A DNA stretch of 64,000 bases from Pseudomonas guariconensis. Its GTDB lineage: Bacteria > Pseudomonadota > Gammaproteobacteria > Pseudomonadales > Pseudomonadaceae. Made by a program: the position numbers and the translations under genes. This document shows, in pieces, positions 56,062 through 64,000 of the stretch (positions are counted from its first letter, which is position 1; the number at the start of each line of letters is the position of its first letter). Location of the stretch: the NCBI RefSeq assembly GCF_900102675.1, contig NZ_FMYX01000006.1, forward strand, positions 186,001-250,000, given 5' to 3'. The notes under the pieces were generated by a model, which was not told the DNA's origin, did not search any database, and saw only the letters and a program-made list of their open reading frames with translations.

Positions 56062-57171
56062 TCAGGTTGCCGAGCTGTAGCGGCGAACCCCGTTCTCCTG
56101 ACGTGGCAACTGCGCCGCCACGCTGCCTGGTACCGGGAAAAGTACCAGGTGATCTGCTGCCACGCTGATGCCGACATCCTGACCGACCTGATGGTCGATA
56201 TGGCTCGGGAAGATCGCCTCGAGCTGGCTACCGGTGGGCAGCTGCAGGCGATACAGCGTCGACGCGCCGAGGAAGCTTTTGCCGATGATGGTTGCCCGCA
56301 AATCGCTGTCCGGCGCGTGGATGATGTCATCCGGACGCAACAGCACGTCCACCGAGCTGCCCAGCGCCATGGTGTAGGCACGATTGCCGCGCAACTCACC
56401 CAGTTCGGTATTGACCGCATCATGGCTGCTCATCTGGCCACGGATGAAGTAGCCCTGGCCGATGAAGCTGGCGACGAACGGCGTCTGCGGTTCGTGATAG
56501 AGGTTGTAAGGGGTATCCCACTGCTCCAGGCGGCCTTCTTTGAACACGCCCACGTGATCGCTCACGGCGAAGGCTTCCTCCTGATCGTGGGTAACCAGGA
56601 TGGCGCTGGTGCCGCGGCTCTTGAGGATATCGCGCACCTCATGGCTCAGACGCCGGCGCAGCTCCACGTCCAGGTTGGAGAAGGGCTCGTCAAGCAGCAA
56701 CAACTGGGGTTCCGGCGCCAAAGCCCGGGCTAGGGCGACCCGCTGCTGCTGGCCGCCGGACAGCTCGTGGGGGTAACGACTACCCAGGCCGCTGAGCTTG
56801 ACCAGCTCCAGCATTTCGTCGACCACCTCGCCCTGACGGGGATGCTTCCCGATACCGAAGGCGATGTTCTGCGCGACGGTCAAATGGGGGAACAGTGCAT
56901 AGTCCTGAAACACCATGCCAATGCGGCGTTTCTCCGGCGCCAGGGTGAAGCCTGCGCGGGAGATGACCTCGCCGGCCAGCTGGATCTCGCCCTCATGCAC
57001 CGGCTCGAAACCGGCGATGGCGCGCAGTGTGGTGGTCTTGCCGCAGCCTGAAGACCCCAGCAGGCAACCGATGTCGCCTGCATTGAGGTGCAGATTTAGG
57101 TTCTGGACGATGCGCTGGTCGCCATAGCCACAGGCCAGGTTGCGCAGGTTAAGCAGTAGCGGATGACTCAT
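56062..57171 (-). CDS. orphan ABC transporter ATP-binding protein (iron/polyamine/sulfate importer type)
   Basis: 369 aa. A nucleotide-binding domain (Walker [11 protein letters not shown]-loop [11 protein letters not shown], signature LSGGQQQR, Walker [14 protein letters not shown]-loop THDQEEAF) is followed by a C-terminal TOBE-type regulatory part (about 240-369, with LLRPDDI). Such proteins drive import of ferric iron, spermidine/putrescine or similar. No permease or binding protein gene is adjacent, so the partner is elsewhere. The ATG at 57171 overlaps the argF stop (57168-57170), so it is co-transcribed with argF. Confidence 0.88.
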   Translation of the reverse strand: MSHPLLLNLRNLACGYGDQRIVQNLNLHLNAGDIGCLLGSSGCGKTTTLRAIAGFEPVHEGEIQLAGEVISRAGFTLAPEKRRIGMVFQDYALFPHLTVAQNIAFGIGKHPRQGEVVDEMLELVKLSGLGSRYPHELSGGQQQRVALARALAPEPQLLLLDEPFSNLDVELRRRLSHEVRDILKSRGTSAILVTHDQEEAFAVSDHVGVFKEGRLEQWDTPYNLYHEPQTPFVASFIGQGYFIRGQMSSHDAVNTELGELRGNRAYTMALGSSVDVLLRPDDIIHAPDSDLRATIIGKSFLGASTLYRLQLPTGSQLEAIFPSHIDHQVGQDVGISVAADHLVLFPVPGSVAAQLPRQENGVRRYSSAT

Positions 57172-58088
57172 GCGTGGTGGTAAGCCGGTTCTACAAGGAA
57201 TTCCAGAAGGGCCTTCTGCGCATGCAGGCGGTTTTCAGCCTGGTCCCAGGCGACCGAACGTGGGTCGTCGAGCAGGTCCTGGCTGATTTCCTCGCCACGG
57301 TGGGCGGGCAGGCAATGCATGAACAGGGCGTCGGGTGCCGCCAGGTCGAGCAGTTCGCGGGTGACCTGGTAGGGCGCGAAATGCGCCAGGCGCCGTGCAG
57401 TTTCCTCCTCCTGGCCCATGGAAGTCCAGACATCGGTGGTCACAAGGTGTGCACCGCGCACGGCTTCTTTGGGGTCGCGGACGATGGTCACGCGATCGCC
57501 ACCCAGTTGGAGGAAGCGCGGATCGGGCTCATAGCCTTCCGGGCAGGCGATGCGCAGTTGGAAGTCGAATTGGTGGGCGGCTTCGATATAGGAGTTGCAC
57601 ATATTGAAGCCATCGCCGATCCAGGCCACGGTCTTGCCCTGGATCGAGCCGCGGTGCTCGAGGAAGGTCTGCATGTCGGCCAGCAACTGGCACGGGTGCG
57701 ACTCGTCGGACAGGGCGTTGATCACCGGGACGCGCGAATAAGCGGCGAATTCGGTCAGGGTGCTGTGGGCGTGGGTGCGGATCATCACCACGTCAAGCAT
57801 GCTCGACAGGACGATGGCGCTGTCGCTGATCGGCTCGCCACGACCCAGTTGGGTGTCACGCGGCGAAAGGAAGATCGCCTGGCCGCCCAGTTGGATCATG
57901 CCAGCCTCGAAGGAGACACGGGTACGGGTCGAGGATTTTTCGAAGATCATCCCCAGTACGCGATTCTTCAGTGGCTCGAACAGCACGCCTCGTTTGCGCA
58001 GATCCTTCAGCTCGATGCCTCGGCGGATCACACCGAGCAATTCGTCGGTGGTGAAATCCAGCAGGGAGAGAAAGTGCCTAGCGCTCAT
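57168..58088 (-). CDS. argF: anabolic ornithine carbamoyltransferase ArgF
   Basis: 306 aa. The carbamoyl phosphate site SSTRTR, the [11 protein letters not shown] block with the catalytic Cys and the ornithine-side SMGQEEE are present. It makes citrulline from ornithine and carbamoyl phosphate in arginine synthesis. Length and ATG 58088 fit. The ABC ATPase gene downstream overlaps by 4 bases. argG, later in the pathway, lies at the end of this window. Confidence 0.96.
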   Translation of the reverse strand: MSARHFLSLLDFTTDELLGVIRRGIELKDLRKRGVLFEPLKNRVLGMIFEKSSTRTRVSFEAGMIQLGGQAIFLSPRDTQLGRGEPISDSAIVLSSMLDVVMIRTHAHSTLTEFAAYSRVPVINALSDESHPCQLLADMQTFLEHRGSIQGKTVAWIGDGFNMCNSYIEAAHQFDFQLRIACPEGYEPDPRFLQLGGDRVTIVRDPKEAVRGAHLVTTDVWTSMGQEEETARRLAHFAPYQVTRELLDLAAPDALFMHCLPAHRGEEISQDLLDDPRSVAWDQAENRLHAQKALLEFLVEPAYHHA

Positions 58089-58509
58089 GATTGACTACCT
58101 TATCTGCAACGGTTTGCAGGTCGACCGTATGGTTTTGTTGACAACGGGAGTGACCTGCGGCGTAAGCCGCACGAGGCGGACGGAATAGGGGAAGGCGCAA
58201 TACTATAATTAAATGTCGCCTCAAACCAAGAGGGGAAACAGCTGCTCTATTACTGCGGGTGTCATAACCCTTTGTAGGGCTGCTGTTTTTTATTTTCTAC
58301 AGGGGTTGTACACGGCTTGCCGGCGGTTTGGCAAACCCCTTGTCGCGAATCGCGTGCCACAGGTCGGAGGATGTTCAAAGCATTGCGCGGCGTCGATACC
58401 TATGTGAAGGCCGCTGTGGTGCCGGCAAGGCCGAGCATGCTGCTCGGCTTTCCGTTACAATGCGTCACCGTGCCGACGATTGCGTCGGAAAGTTCAGCCG
58501 AGGTGCTTC
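58089..58509. promoter_or_regulatory. long divergent argF-grxD intergenic region
   Basis: 421 bases without a gene. It contains a TATAAT at 58204-58209, a hairpin GCGGC/GCCGC around 58158-58170 near the argF side, and T-rich 58285-58299 preceded by paired segments (see the RNA candidate). The grxD promoter lies within about 58430-58509. No ArgR box was identified with confidence. Confidence 0.4.
58216..58300 (+). ncRNA. possible small RNA or attenuated leader upstream of grxD
   Basis: A perfect -10 hexamer TATAAT lies at 58204-58209. Downstream, AAACAGC (58236-58242) can pair with GCTGTTT (58282-58288), enclosing a smaller hairpin with arms CCC/GGG (58268-58279), and TTTTTTATTTT follows. The outline is like a short transcript with its own terminator. 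No convincing -35 box is seen and I do not recognise a known RNA family, so this is tentative. Confidence 0.3.
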
Positions 58510-58845
58510 ATGGATATCATCGAAACAATCAAAGAGCAGATCGCCAACAACACCATTCTGCTTTACATGAAAGGCTCGCCGAATGCCCCGCAGTGCGGCT
58601 TCTCGGCGCGCGCTGCGCAGGCCGTGATGGGTTGTGGCGAGAAGTTTGCCTACGTCGACATCCTGCAGAACCCGGAAATCCGCGCCAACCTGCCCAAGTA
58701 CGCCAACTGGCCAACCTTCCCGCAACTGTGGGTCGGTGGTGAGCTGGTCGGCGGCAGCGACATCATGCTCGAAATGTTCGAGAAGGGTGAGCTGCAAACC
58801 TTGATCAAGGAAGCCGCCGCCAAGGCCAAGGCCTCCGAAGCCTGA
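58510..58845 (+). CDS. grxD: monothiol glutaredoxin GrxD
   Basis: 111 aa. Active site CGFS at residues 29-32, LLYMKGSP before it, and TFPQLWVGGELVGGSDIM for glutathione/2Fe-2S binding. Monothiol glutaredoxins carry iron-sulfur clusters and affect iron homeostasis. ATG 58510 gives the typical start MDIIETIKEQI. A shared terminator separates it from bfr. Confidence 0.95.
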   Translation: MDIIETIKEQIANNTILLYMKGSPNAPQCGFSARAAQAVMGCGEKFAYVDILQNPEIRANLPKYANWPTFPQLWVGGELVGGSDIMLEMFEKGELQTLIKEAAAKAKASEA

Positions 58846-58905
58846 TCTTGCCGCCAGCCCCGCGATAGAGCAATCCGGCGGGGCTGACAAGGTTTGACAG
58901 GTATG

Positions 58906-58935
58906 AAAAAGCCCCGCATATGGCGGGGCTTTTTC
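58906..58935. terminator. bidirectional terminator between grxD and bfr
   Basis: AAAAAGCCCCGC and GCGGGGCTTTTT (58906-58917, 58923-58934) with a 5-base loop give T-runs on both strands. It serves the convergent genes grxD and bfr. Confidence 0.9.
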
Positions 58936-58949
58936 GTTGCTGGCGAAAC

Positions 58950-59423
58950 TTATTCTTCGCCCATCTGCGATTGCAGGTAGTTCTCGATACCAATTTTTTC
59001 GATCAGACCCAATTGGGTTTCCAGCCAATCGATGTGTTCTTCCTCGGACTCGAGGATATCCTCGAGCAGGTCGCGAGAGCCGAAGTCGCCTGCGGTCTCG
59101 CAGTGGGCGATCGCAGCCTTAAGGTCGGCCAAGCCCTTCTGCTCGATCTTCAGATCGCATTCGAGCATTTCCTTGGTGTGTTCGCCGATCAGCAACTTGC
59201 CCAGGTCCTGAACGTTGGGGATGCCTTCGAGGAAGAGAATACGCTTGATCAGTTTATCAGCGTGCTTCATCTCATCGATGGACTCCTTGTACTCGTGCTT
59301 GCCGAGTTTGTTCAGGCCCCAGTCTTCATACATACGTGCGTGCAGGAAGTACTGGTTGATTGCGACCAGCTCGTTTCCGAGGATCTTGTTGAGATGCTGG
59401 ATGACGCTTACGTCGCCTTTCAT
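58950..59423 (-). CDS. bfr: bacterioferritin, haem-binding type
   Basis: 157 aa. Four-helix ferritin fold with di-iron ligands (Glu18, Glu51-x2-His54, Glu near 94 and the late EEEHIDWLE Glu/His pair). Met52 in [10 protein letters not shown] is the haem ligand, so this is the BfrB-like haem-binding type. It stores iron as a 24-mer shell. Iron release needs Bfd, encoded nearby on the same strand. An AT-rich Fur-like stretch lies at about 59514-59538. Confidence 0.95.
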   Translation of the reverse strand: MKGDVSVIQHLNKILGNELVAINQYFLHARMYEDWGLNKLGKHEYKESIDEMKHADKLIKRILFLEGIPNVQDLGKLLIGEHTKEMLECDLKIEQKGLADLKAAIAHCETAGDFGSRDLLEDILESEEEHIDWLETQLGLIEKIGIENYLQSQMGEE

Positions 59424-59581
59424 GTCGGGTTCCTGCCCTTGTTGAAGTGTGTCAATACAAGAAGTCTGATCCCGCCAACGGCCTCTGTCAAACCTAAGTA
59501 ATTGAATAGTAAGTGAAAATTAATAGAAATAAGAATGTTTGTGAACCGCGTTAGGACGCTAACTTCTTGAATTCTGGGCAT

Positions 59582-59608
59582 AAAAAAACCGGACGCTGGG
59601 TCCGGTTC
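59582..59608 (-). terminator. Rho-independent terminator of bfd
   Basis: ACCGGAC (59588-59594) and GTCCGGT (59600-59606), loop GCTGG, are followed on the minus strand by TTTTTTT. It is 18 bases after the bfd stop. Confidence 0.88.
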
Positions 59609-59625
59609 TTCTTGATTGGGTGTGT

Positions 59626-59847
59626 TCAGGCCGCGTTGAATTCAACAGGGTAGGGCAGGGCAGCGTGCTGGGTGGCCTGAAGTTCAGTCAACGTCTCGCG
59701 AACGACCTGCTTGGCAAGGCAGGCGCATTTGCCGCACTGGCTGGCCACGTTGGTGGCGGCTCGGACTTCCTTGTAGCTGCAGCATCCTTCATAGATCGCA
59801 TCGCGGATCTGTCCGTCGGTGACGCCGACACAAAGACACACATACAT
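59626..59847 (-). CDS. bfd: bacterioferritin-associated ferredoxin Bfd
   Basis: 73 aa from ATG 59847. Cys4, Cys6, Cys38 and Cys41 give the exact Bfd 2Fe-2S spacing C-x-C-x31-C-x2-C. It passes electrons to the bacterioferritin haem to mobilise stored iron under iron starvation. A Fur-box-like sequence lies about 40-60 bases upstream, fitting iron repression. Confidence 0.94.
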   Translation of the reverse strand: MYVCLCVGVTDGQIRDAIYEGCCSYKEVRAATNVASQCGKCACLAKQVVRETLTELQATQHAALPYPVEFNAA

Positions 59848-59888
59848 AGGGGAGACCATCGCTGGTTAGGCTCGATGGGGTGGAGCTT

Positions 59889-59907
59889 AATGGTAATGAG
59901 AATGCGT
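59889..59907 (-). promoter_or_regulatory. Fur-box-like sequence before bfd
   Basis: AATGGTAATGAGAATGCGT is built of three imperfect NATAAT-like hexamers on the plus strand, resembling the Fur consensus GATAATGATAATCATTATC. It lies about 42-60 bases upstream of bfd and about 150 bases before the ahpC-like gene. Confidence 0.65.
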
Positions 59908-60059
59908 GTCAAAGAACTTTCGGTAAGCGTCCGTCTAGAGCGACCGGTGGTTGGATTCGGCCTGTCACCAGAAGCCGTGTATGATGGGCGACCTTTGCTG
60001 GATGCCGGGCGGCCCGCCCACCCAGGCATCGGTATTTCACCACCCTCAGGAGATCACGA

Positions 60060-60662
60060 ATGAGCGTACTCGTTGGTAAACAAGCCCCTGACTTCACCGT
60101 TCCAGCTGTGCTGGGCAACGGCGAGATCGTCGACAGCTTCAACCTGGCTTCGGCCATCAAAGGCAAGTACGGCCTGGTATTCTTCTACCCGCTGGACTTC
60201 ACCTTTGTCTGCCCGTCCGAGCTGATCGCCCTGGACCACCGCATCCCTGACTTCCAGGCGCGCGGCGTGGAAGTGATCGGCGTGTCGATCGACTCGCACT
60301 TCACCCACAACGCCTGGCGTAACACCCCAGTCGACAAAGGCGGCATCGGCCAGGTCAAGTACACCCTGGCAGCTGACATCGCCCACGACATCTGCAAGGC
60401 TTACGACGTCGAATCCGAAGGCGGCGTGGCCTTCCGTGGCGCCTTCCTGATCGACAAGAACGGCGTTGTCCGTTCGCAGATCGTCAACGACCTGCCTCTG
60501 GGCCGTAACATGGACGAATTGCTGCGCCTGGTCGATGCTCTGCAGTTCCACGAAGAGCACGGCGAAGTGTGCCCGGCCAACTGGAAGAAAGGCGACAAAG
60601 GCATGACCGCTTCGCCAGAGGGCGTTGCTGCTTACCTGAGCGAGAACGCTGGCAAGCTGTAA
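60060..60662 (+). CDS. 2-Cys peroxiredoxin (AhpC/Tsa family)
   Basis: 200 aa. Peroxidatic Cys51 in FTFVCPSEL and resolving Cys171 in GEVCPANW, so a typical 2-Cys enzyme reducing hydrogen and organic peroxides through thioredoxin or AhpF. The YF/YL-type C-terminus (AAYLSEN) is kept. No ahpF gene follows, so it is the Tsa-like housekeeping copy near bfr/bfd known in Pseudomonas, distinct from ahpCF. Confidence 0.94.
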   Translation: MSVLVGKQAPDFTVPAVLGNGEIVDSFNLASAIKGKYGLVFFYPLDFTFVCPSELIALDHRIPDFQARGVEVIGVSIDSHFTHNAWRNTPVDKGGIGQVKYTLAADIAHDICKAYDVESEGGVAFRGAFLIDKNGVVRSQIVNDLPLGRNMDELLRLVDALQFHEEHGEVCPANWKKGDKGMTASPEGVAAYLSENAGKL

Positions 60663-60671
60663 TTGCCAAGC

Positions 60672-60710
60672 GCATAAAAAAACCGGCCTTCGTGGCCGGT
60701 TTTTTTATGC
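60672..60710. terminator. bidirectional terminator between the peroxiredoxin gene and rnt
   Basis: GCATAAAAAAACCGGCC and its complement GGCCGGTTTTTTTATGC surround the loop TTCGT, giving T-runs on both strands between convergent genes. Confidence 0.92.
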
Positions 60711-60723
60711 GTCGGATTTGAGC

Positions 60724-61395
60724 TCAATCGTTGAAGTCGCGCCAGCCGCCCATTTCCTTCCAGCGGTTGACGATGCCGCAGAACAGCTCGGCGGTCTTCT
60801 CCGTATCGTAGCGGGCCGAGTGGGCCTCGCGGCCGTCGAAGTCGATGTCGGCGCTCTGGCAGGCCCGTGCGAGTACGGTCTGGCCGTAGGCCAGGCCCGC
60901 CAGAGTGGCCGTGTCGAAGCTGGAGAATGGGTGGAACGGATTGCGCTTGAGGTCGGTGCGCGCCACCGCGGCATTAAGGAAGTTCAGGTCGAAGCTGCTG
61001 TTGTGCCCGACCAGGATAGCCCGTTTGCAGCCATTGGCCTTCAACGCCTTGCGCACGCCGCGGAAGATGTCGGTGAGCGCCGTTTCCTCGCTCACCGCCA
61101 TGCGCAGCGGATGGTCCAGCTTGATGCCAGTGAATTCCAGGGCTGCCGGCTCGATGTTGGCCCCTTCGAAAGGCTCGACCCGATAGAAGTAGGTGTGCTC
61201 CGGGAACAGGAAGCCCTTTTCGTCCATGCCGATGGTGACTGCGGCGATTTCCAGCAAGGCATCGGTCGCACTATTGAAACCGCCGGTTTCAACGTCCACC
61301 ACGACGGGCAGGTAACCGCGGAAACGCTCGGCCATCGGATGGCGAGCGCCGCTGCCTTGACCTTCCTGGTCTTCTTCGTAGAACGCTTCGCTCAC
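60724..61395 (-). CDS. rnt: ribonuclease T
   Basis: 223 aa. DEDD exonuclease motifs: [10 protein letters not shown] (Exo I), [10 protein letters not shown] (Exo II) and [14 protein letters not shown] (Exo III). It trims 3' ends of tRNA and other small RNAs. The start is GTG at 61395, which overlaps the pyrC stop as GTGA (61392-61395); extending further upstream would run inside pyrC. It forms an operon with pyrC. Confidence 0.94.
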   Translation of the reverse strand: MSEAFYEEDQEGQGSGARHPMAERFRGYLPVVVDVETGGFNSATDALLEIAAVTIGMDEKGFLFPEHTYFYRVEPFEGANIEPAALEFTGIKLDHPLRMAVSEETALTDIFRGVRKALKANGCKRAILVGHNSSFDLNFLNAAVARTDLKRNPFHPFSSFDTATLAGLAYGQTVLARACQSADIDFDGREAHSARYDTEKTAELFCGIVNRWKEMGGWRDFND

Positions 61396-62438
61396 GCCTG
61401 ACCCTCCAGCAGACGCCAGCGCAGCTTCTCGCCTGCGCGCAGGGGGATCACGGTATTGTCGCCCAGTGGCAGGCTGTCCGGGGCAGTCCACTCCTCGCGT
61501 ACCAGGGTAATGGTGTCGGTGTTCGCCGGCAGGCCATAGAAGGCCGGGCCGTGGAGGCTGGCGAAGCCTTCGAGCTTGTCCAGCGCATTACGTTGCTCGA
61601 ACGCCTCGGCATACAGCTCGATGGCGGCATAGGCGGTGTAGCAGCCGGCGCAACCGCAGGCGGCTTCCTTGGCATGACGGGCGTGCGGTGCCGAGTCGGT
61701 CCCCAGGAAGAACTTGCTGTTGCCGCTGGTGGCCGCATCCAGCAAGGCCACCTGGTGGGTGTTGCGCTTGAGGATCGGCAGGCAATAGAAGTGCGGACGG
61801 ATACCGCCCACCAGCATGTGGTTGCGGTTGTACAGCAAATGCTGGGCAGTGATGGTCGCGCCGACGTTGGCCGGGGCCTGCAGGACGAACTGCGCGGCAT
61901 CGGCGGTGGTGATGTGCTCGAACACCACTTTCAGAGTCGGGAAACGCTCGACCAGGCGAACCAGGTGCTCGTCGATGAAGCGCTTCTCACGGTCGAACAC
62001 ATCGACCTCGGGGCGGGTCACCTCTCCGTGCACCAGCAGCGGCATGCCGGTCTCGGCCAGGGCTTCGAGCGCTGGTGTGATGTTGTCCAGGCTGGTCACC
62101 CCCGAGTCGGAGTTGGTCGTGGCGCCGGCCGGGTACATTTTGGCGGCATACACGAATCCGCTGGCCTTGGCCGCGCGGATGTCCTCGGCGCTGGTTCGGT
62201 CGGTGAGGTACAGCACCATCAAAGGCTCGAATCGGCTGCCGGCCGGACGTGCGGCCAGGATGCGCTCACGATACGCTCCGGCCTCGGTGGCAGTGCGGAC
62301 CGGTGGGACGAGATTGGGCATGATGATGGCGCGGGCGAAGGTGCGCGCCACGTCGCCAACGGTGTGGGGCAGGACGGCACCATCGCGCAGATGGATGTGC
62401 CAGTCGTCGGGGCGCAGGAGGGTCAGGCGATCGGACAT
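61392..62438 (-). CDS. pyrC: dihydroorotase PyrC (class II type)
   Basis: 348 aa. Metal ligands HIHLRDG at the N-terminus (residues about 14-20), the carbamylated Lys in [17 protein letters not shown] (near 103), LLVHGEV, HITT, and the Asp of [14 protein letters not shown] are all in place. It interconverts carbamoyl-aspartate and dihydroorotate in pyrimidine synthesis. Length fits E. coli PyrC. It is followed by rnt with a 4-base overlap. Confidence 0.96.
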   Translation of the reverse strand: MSDRLTLLRPDDWHIHLRDGAVLPHTVGDVARTFARAIIMPNLVPPVRTATEAGAYRERILAARPAGSRFEPLMVLYLTDRTSAEDIRAAKASGFVYAAKMYPAGATTNSDSGVTSLDNITPALEALAETGMPLLVHGEVTRPEVDVFDREKRFIDEHLVRLVERFPTLKVVFEHITTADAAQFVLQAPANVGATITAQHLLYNRNHMLVGGIRPHFYCLPILKRNTHQVALLDAATSGNSKFFLGTDSAPHARHAKEAACGCAGCYTAYAAIELYAEAFEQRNALDKLEGFASLHGPAFYGLPANTDTITLVREEWTAPDSLPLGDNTVIPLRAGEKLRWRLLEGQA

Positions 62439-62568
62439 TGGGGATTCCAGGCGGGTCGAACTCGTGTGCCAATGCTACCGGAAAACCCTCGTTCGAGCAC
62501 GGCTATCAAGTTTTCCTGCCAGCGTCCGATAGCTTGCAGGTAAGCCGTCAGAATCAATGGAGCCGCCC

Positions 62569-63546
62569 GTGCGCCAGCGTTACCTAGCCCTGTTCATCCT
62601 GTTTGCCAGCCTGCCGGCCGGGGCATTGACCTTCCAGACTCGCGTGGAGAACGTTACCTGGAACGTCGAAGGGGATCAGTTCGAGTGCCGCCTTGTCCAG
62701 CCGATCGACGGTTTCGGTAGTGGTGAGTTCGTGCGTCGGGCCGGTGAGCAGCCGATCTTCCAATTGCGTTCGGACACCAACGCACTGGGAGCCGGCGGTG
62801 CGACTTTGCTGGCGGCAGCGGCGCCTTGGCAACCAGGTCGCGGTGATATCAATCTCGGCTCAGTGCGCATGGGCCGCACGGGGGTGTTGTTCACCTCGTC
62901 CCAGGGCCAGGCCAGCCGACTGATCAATGGCCTGCTCGATGGTCGCAGCACGGTGGTGCGCAACTACACGGGCGAAGCTGGCAGGCCCATGGAAGTGCGT
63001 GTGCTGCCTGTGAGTTTCGCCAAGGCTTACAGCGACTACCAGGTGTGCGCCAGCAAATTGCTGCCGATGAACTTCGACCAGATTCGCCAGACGCAGGTGA
63101 GCTTCCCCCGTGGGATCGAGCTGGACAGTGCTGCCAGGGCGCGACTGGATGTGATCCTCGATTACCTCAAGGCCGACCCTTCGGTGAATCACATCGAGCT
63201 CGATGGCCATTCCGACAACAGCGGCAATCGGCTGACCAACCGCGACACGTCGAGGCGCCGGGCCCTGGCGGTCGCCGATTACCTCAAGGCCCATGGTGTG
63301 CCACAGGAGCAGATCACCGTGCGCTTCCACGGCGAGCGATACCCGCTCGCGCGCAACAACAGTGCCGCCAACCGGGCGCGCAACCGCCGGGTGAGCATCC
63401 AGCTGGATCGCGTCGCGCCGGTGGAAAAACCCGTGGAAGCCCCCACCGACAAGCCCGCTGGCCAACCGCCAGCGACGCCTCCCGCCACCGCCCCAGCGAC
63501 CCCGGCTGCTGCCGTGGCTGGCCCGCGCACGGGTAAAGCTGTCTGA
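62569..63546 (+). CDS. motY: MotY-type OmpA-domain protein, flagellar stator partner
   Basis: 325 aa if started at GTG 62569, which has GGAG 5-8 bases upstream; an ATG at 62557 would add four residues but lacks a ribosome site. Signal peptide [20 protein letters not shown]. An N-terminal domain ([23 protein letters not shown]) is typical of MotY. The C-terminal OmpA peptidoglycan-binding domain is at about 190-285 ([31 protein letters not shown]). A Pro/Ala/Thr-rich tail ends it. MotY forms the T ring that anchors the stator in Pseudomonas. The order pyrC-motY-argG matches P. aeruginosa. Confidence 0.88.
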   Translation: MRQRYLALFILFASLPAGALTFQTRVENVTWNVEGDQFECRLVQPIDGFGSGEFVRRAGEQPIFQLRSDTNALGAGGATLLAAAAPWQPGRGDINLGSVRMGRTGVLFTSSQGQASRLINGLLDGRSTVVRNYTGEAGRPMEVRVLPVSFAKAYSDYQVCASKLLPMNFDQIRQTQVSFPRGIELDSAARARLDVILDYLKADPSVNHIELDGHSDNSGNRLTNRDTSRRRALAVADYLKAHGVPQEQITVRFHGERYPLARNNSAANRARNRRVSIQLDRVAPVEKPVEAPTDKPAGQPPATPPATAPATPAAAVAGPRTGKAV

Positions 63547-63674
63547 ATGCGACCGCTGGTCGCGGTCTTGACTGTTCCTGTCGCTTTGTCGTCACAAGCT
63601 GTCGCCCCATTGTAAATATTTCAATGGGGCCGGTAGAATCAACCGCTTTCCGTACAACCCCGTGGAGTGATGGC

Positions 63675-64000
63675 ATGGCGGACGTAAAAAAGGTCGTACT
63701 GGCGTATTCCGGCGGCCTTGATACTTCGGTGATTCTCAAGTGGCTGCAGGATACCTACAACTGCGAAGTGGTGACTTTCACCGCTGACCTGGGGCAGGGC
63801 GAAGAGGTCGAACCGGCCCGCGCCAAGGCTCAGGCGATGGGCGTGAAAGAAATCTACATCGATGACCTGCGCGAAGAATTCGTGCGTGATTTCGTTTTCC
63901 CGATGTTCCGCGCCAACACCGTCTACGAAGGCGAGTACCTGCTGGGTACGTCCATCGCCCGTCCGCTGATCGCCAAGCGTCTGATCGAAATTGCCAACGA
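63675..64000 (+). CDS. argG: argininosuccinate synthase ArgG, N-terminal part (cut by window edge)
   Basis: The first 108 codons. The PP-loop AYSGGLDTS near residues 10-18 binds [24 protein letters not shown] and [15 protein letters not shown] follow as in all ArgG proteins. It joins citrulline and aspartate. ATG 63675 has GGAG upstream. The remaining three quarters lie beyond the window. Confidence 0.96.
   Translation, partial: MADVKKVVLAYSGGLDTSVILKWLQDTYNCEVVTFTADLGQGEEVEPARAKAQAMGVKEIYIDDLREEFVRDFVFPMFRANTVYEGEYLLGTSIARPLIAKRLIEIAN

Noticed and set aside
59951..59985. Sigma-70 promoter TTGGAT ... TATGAT before the peroxiredoxin gene
   Set aside because: The spacing of 23 bases is too long for a standard promoter; only the -10 half is plausible.

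Overview
The window looks like chromosomal DNA of a Pseudomonas of the putida/entomophila type. The basis is G+C-rich codon use, P. putida-style inverted REP sequences, and two familiar gene orders: lon - gcd - oprB - TonB receptor, and aauRS - glt(aat) transporter ... glpD/R/K/F - ybaK - argF - grxD - bfr - bfd - ahpC - rnt - pyrC - motY - argG. I rely on remembered synteny and motifs; no database search was run. No tRNA, rRNA, CRISPR array, insertion sequence or prophage was found.

Layout. 1-1.5 kb: end of a heavy-metal two-component pair and a small exported protein. 1.5-3.2 kb: cmoA/cmoB (tRNA wobble uridine modification). 3.3-7.0 kb: an accessory block made of a chagasin-type protease-inhibitor lipoprotein, divergent from a three-gene operon encoding a XaxA/YaxA-like and a XaxB/YaxB-like alpha-pore-forming toxin subunit plus a third protein that looks like a shortened XaxA relative without the hydrophobic hairpin. 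7-16 kb: a second Lon protease, PQQ glucose dehydrogenase, OprB porin and a Zur-box-preceded ZnuD-like receptor. 16-30 kb: small membrane and DNA-binding proteins, a YqjH/YqjI-like ferric reductase/PadR pair with a clear operator, a bifunctional peptidoglycan synthase, an amino acid permease, a DUF417 protein, an FMN glutamate-synthase-like protein and the Lhr helicase. 30-32 kb: NUDIX hydrolase and MetR.

31.7-50 kb: two very large toxin-like proteins (1820 aa with a DUF6543/dermonecrotic-toxin-like N-terminus; 1460 aa with the same type of N-terminus, leucine-rich repeats and a NEL-type E3 ubiquitin ligase domain with a C-x-D cysteine) flank an acidic amino acid uptake system: GlpM, AauR/AauS and the GltIJKL transporter. 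The intergenic region before gltI carries AauR-type sites and a sigma-54 promoter. 50-55.2 kb: the glycerol regulon glpD, glpR, glpK, glpF with shared operator-like sites and a heptamer repeat array. 55.5-64 kb: housekeeping genes (ybaK, orphan ABC ATPase, argF, grxD, bfr, bfd, ahpC-like, rnt, pyrC, motY, start of argG).

Most notable: the three-gene Xax-like locus, the NEL-ligase megaprotein and the DUF6543 megaprotein. Together they suggest a strain equipped to interact with eukaryotic hosts such as insects, protists or plants. Several carbon and nitrogen uptake genes (permease, gltI, glpF) carry A-rich AANAANAA motifs just before the start codon, as expected for Hfq/Crc catabolite repression.
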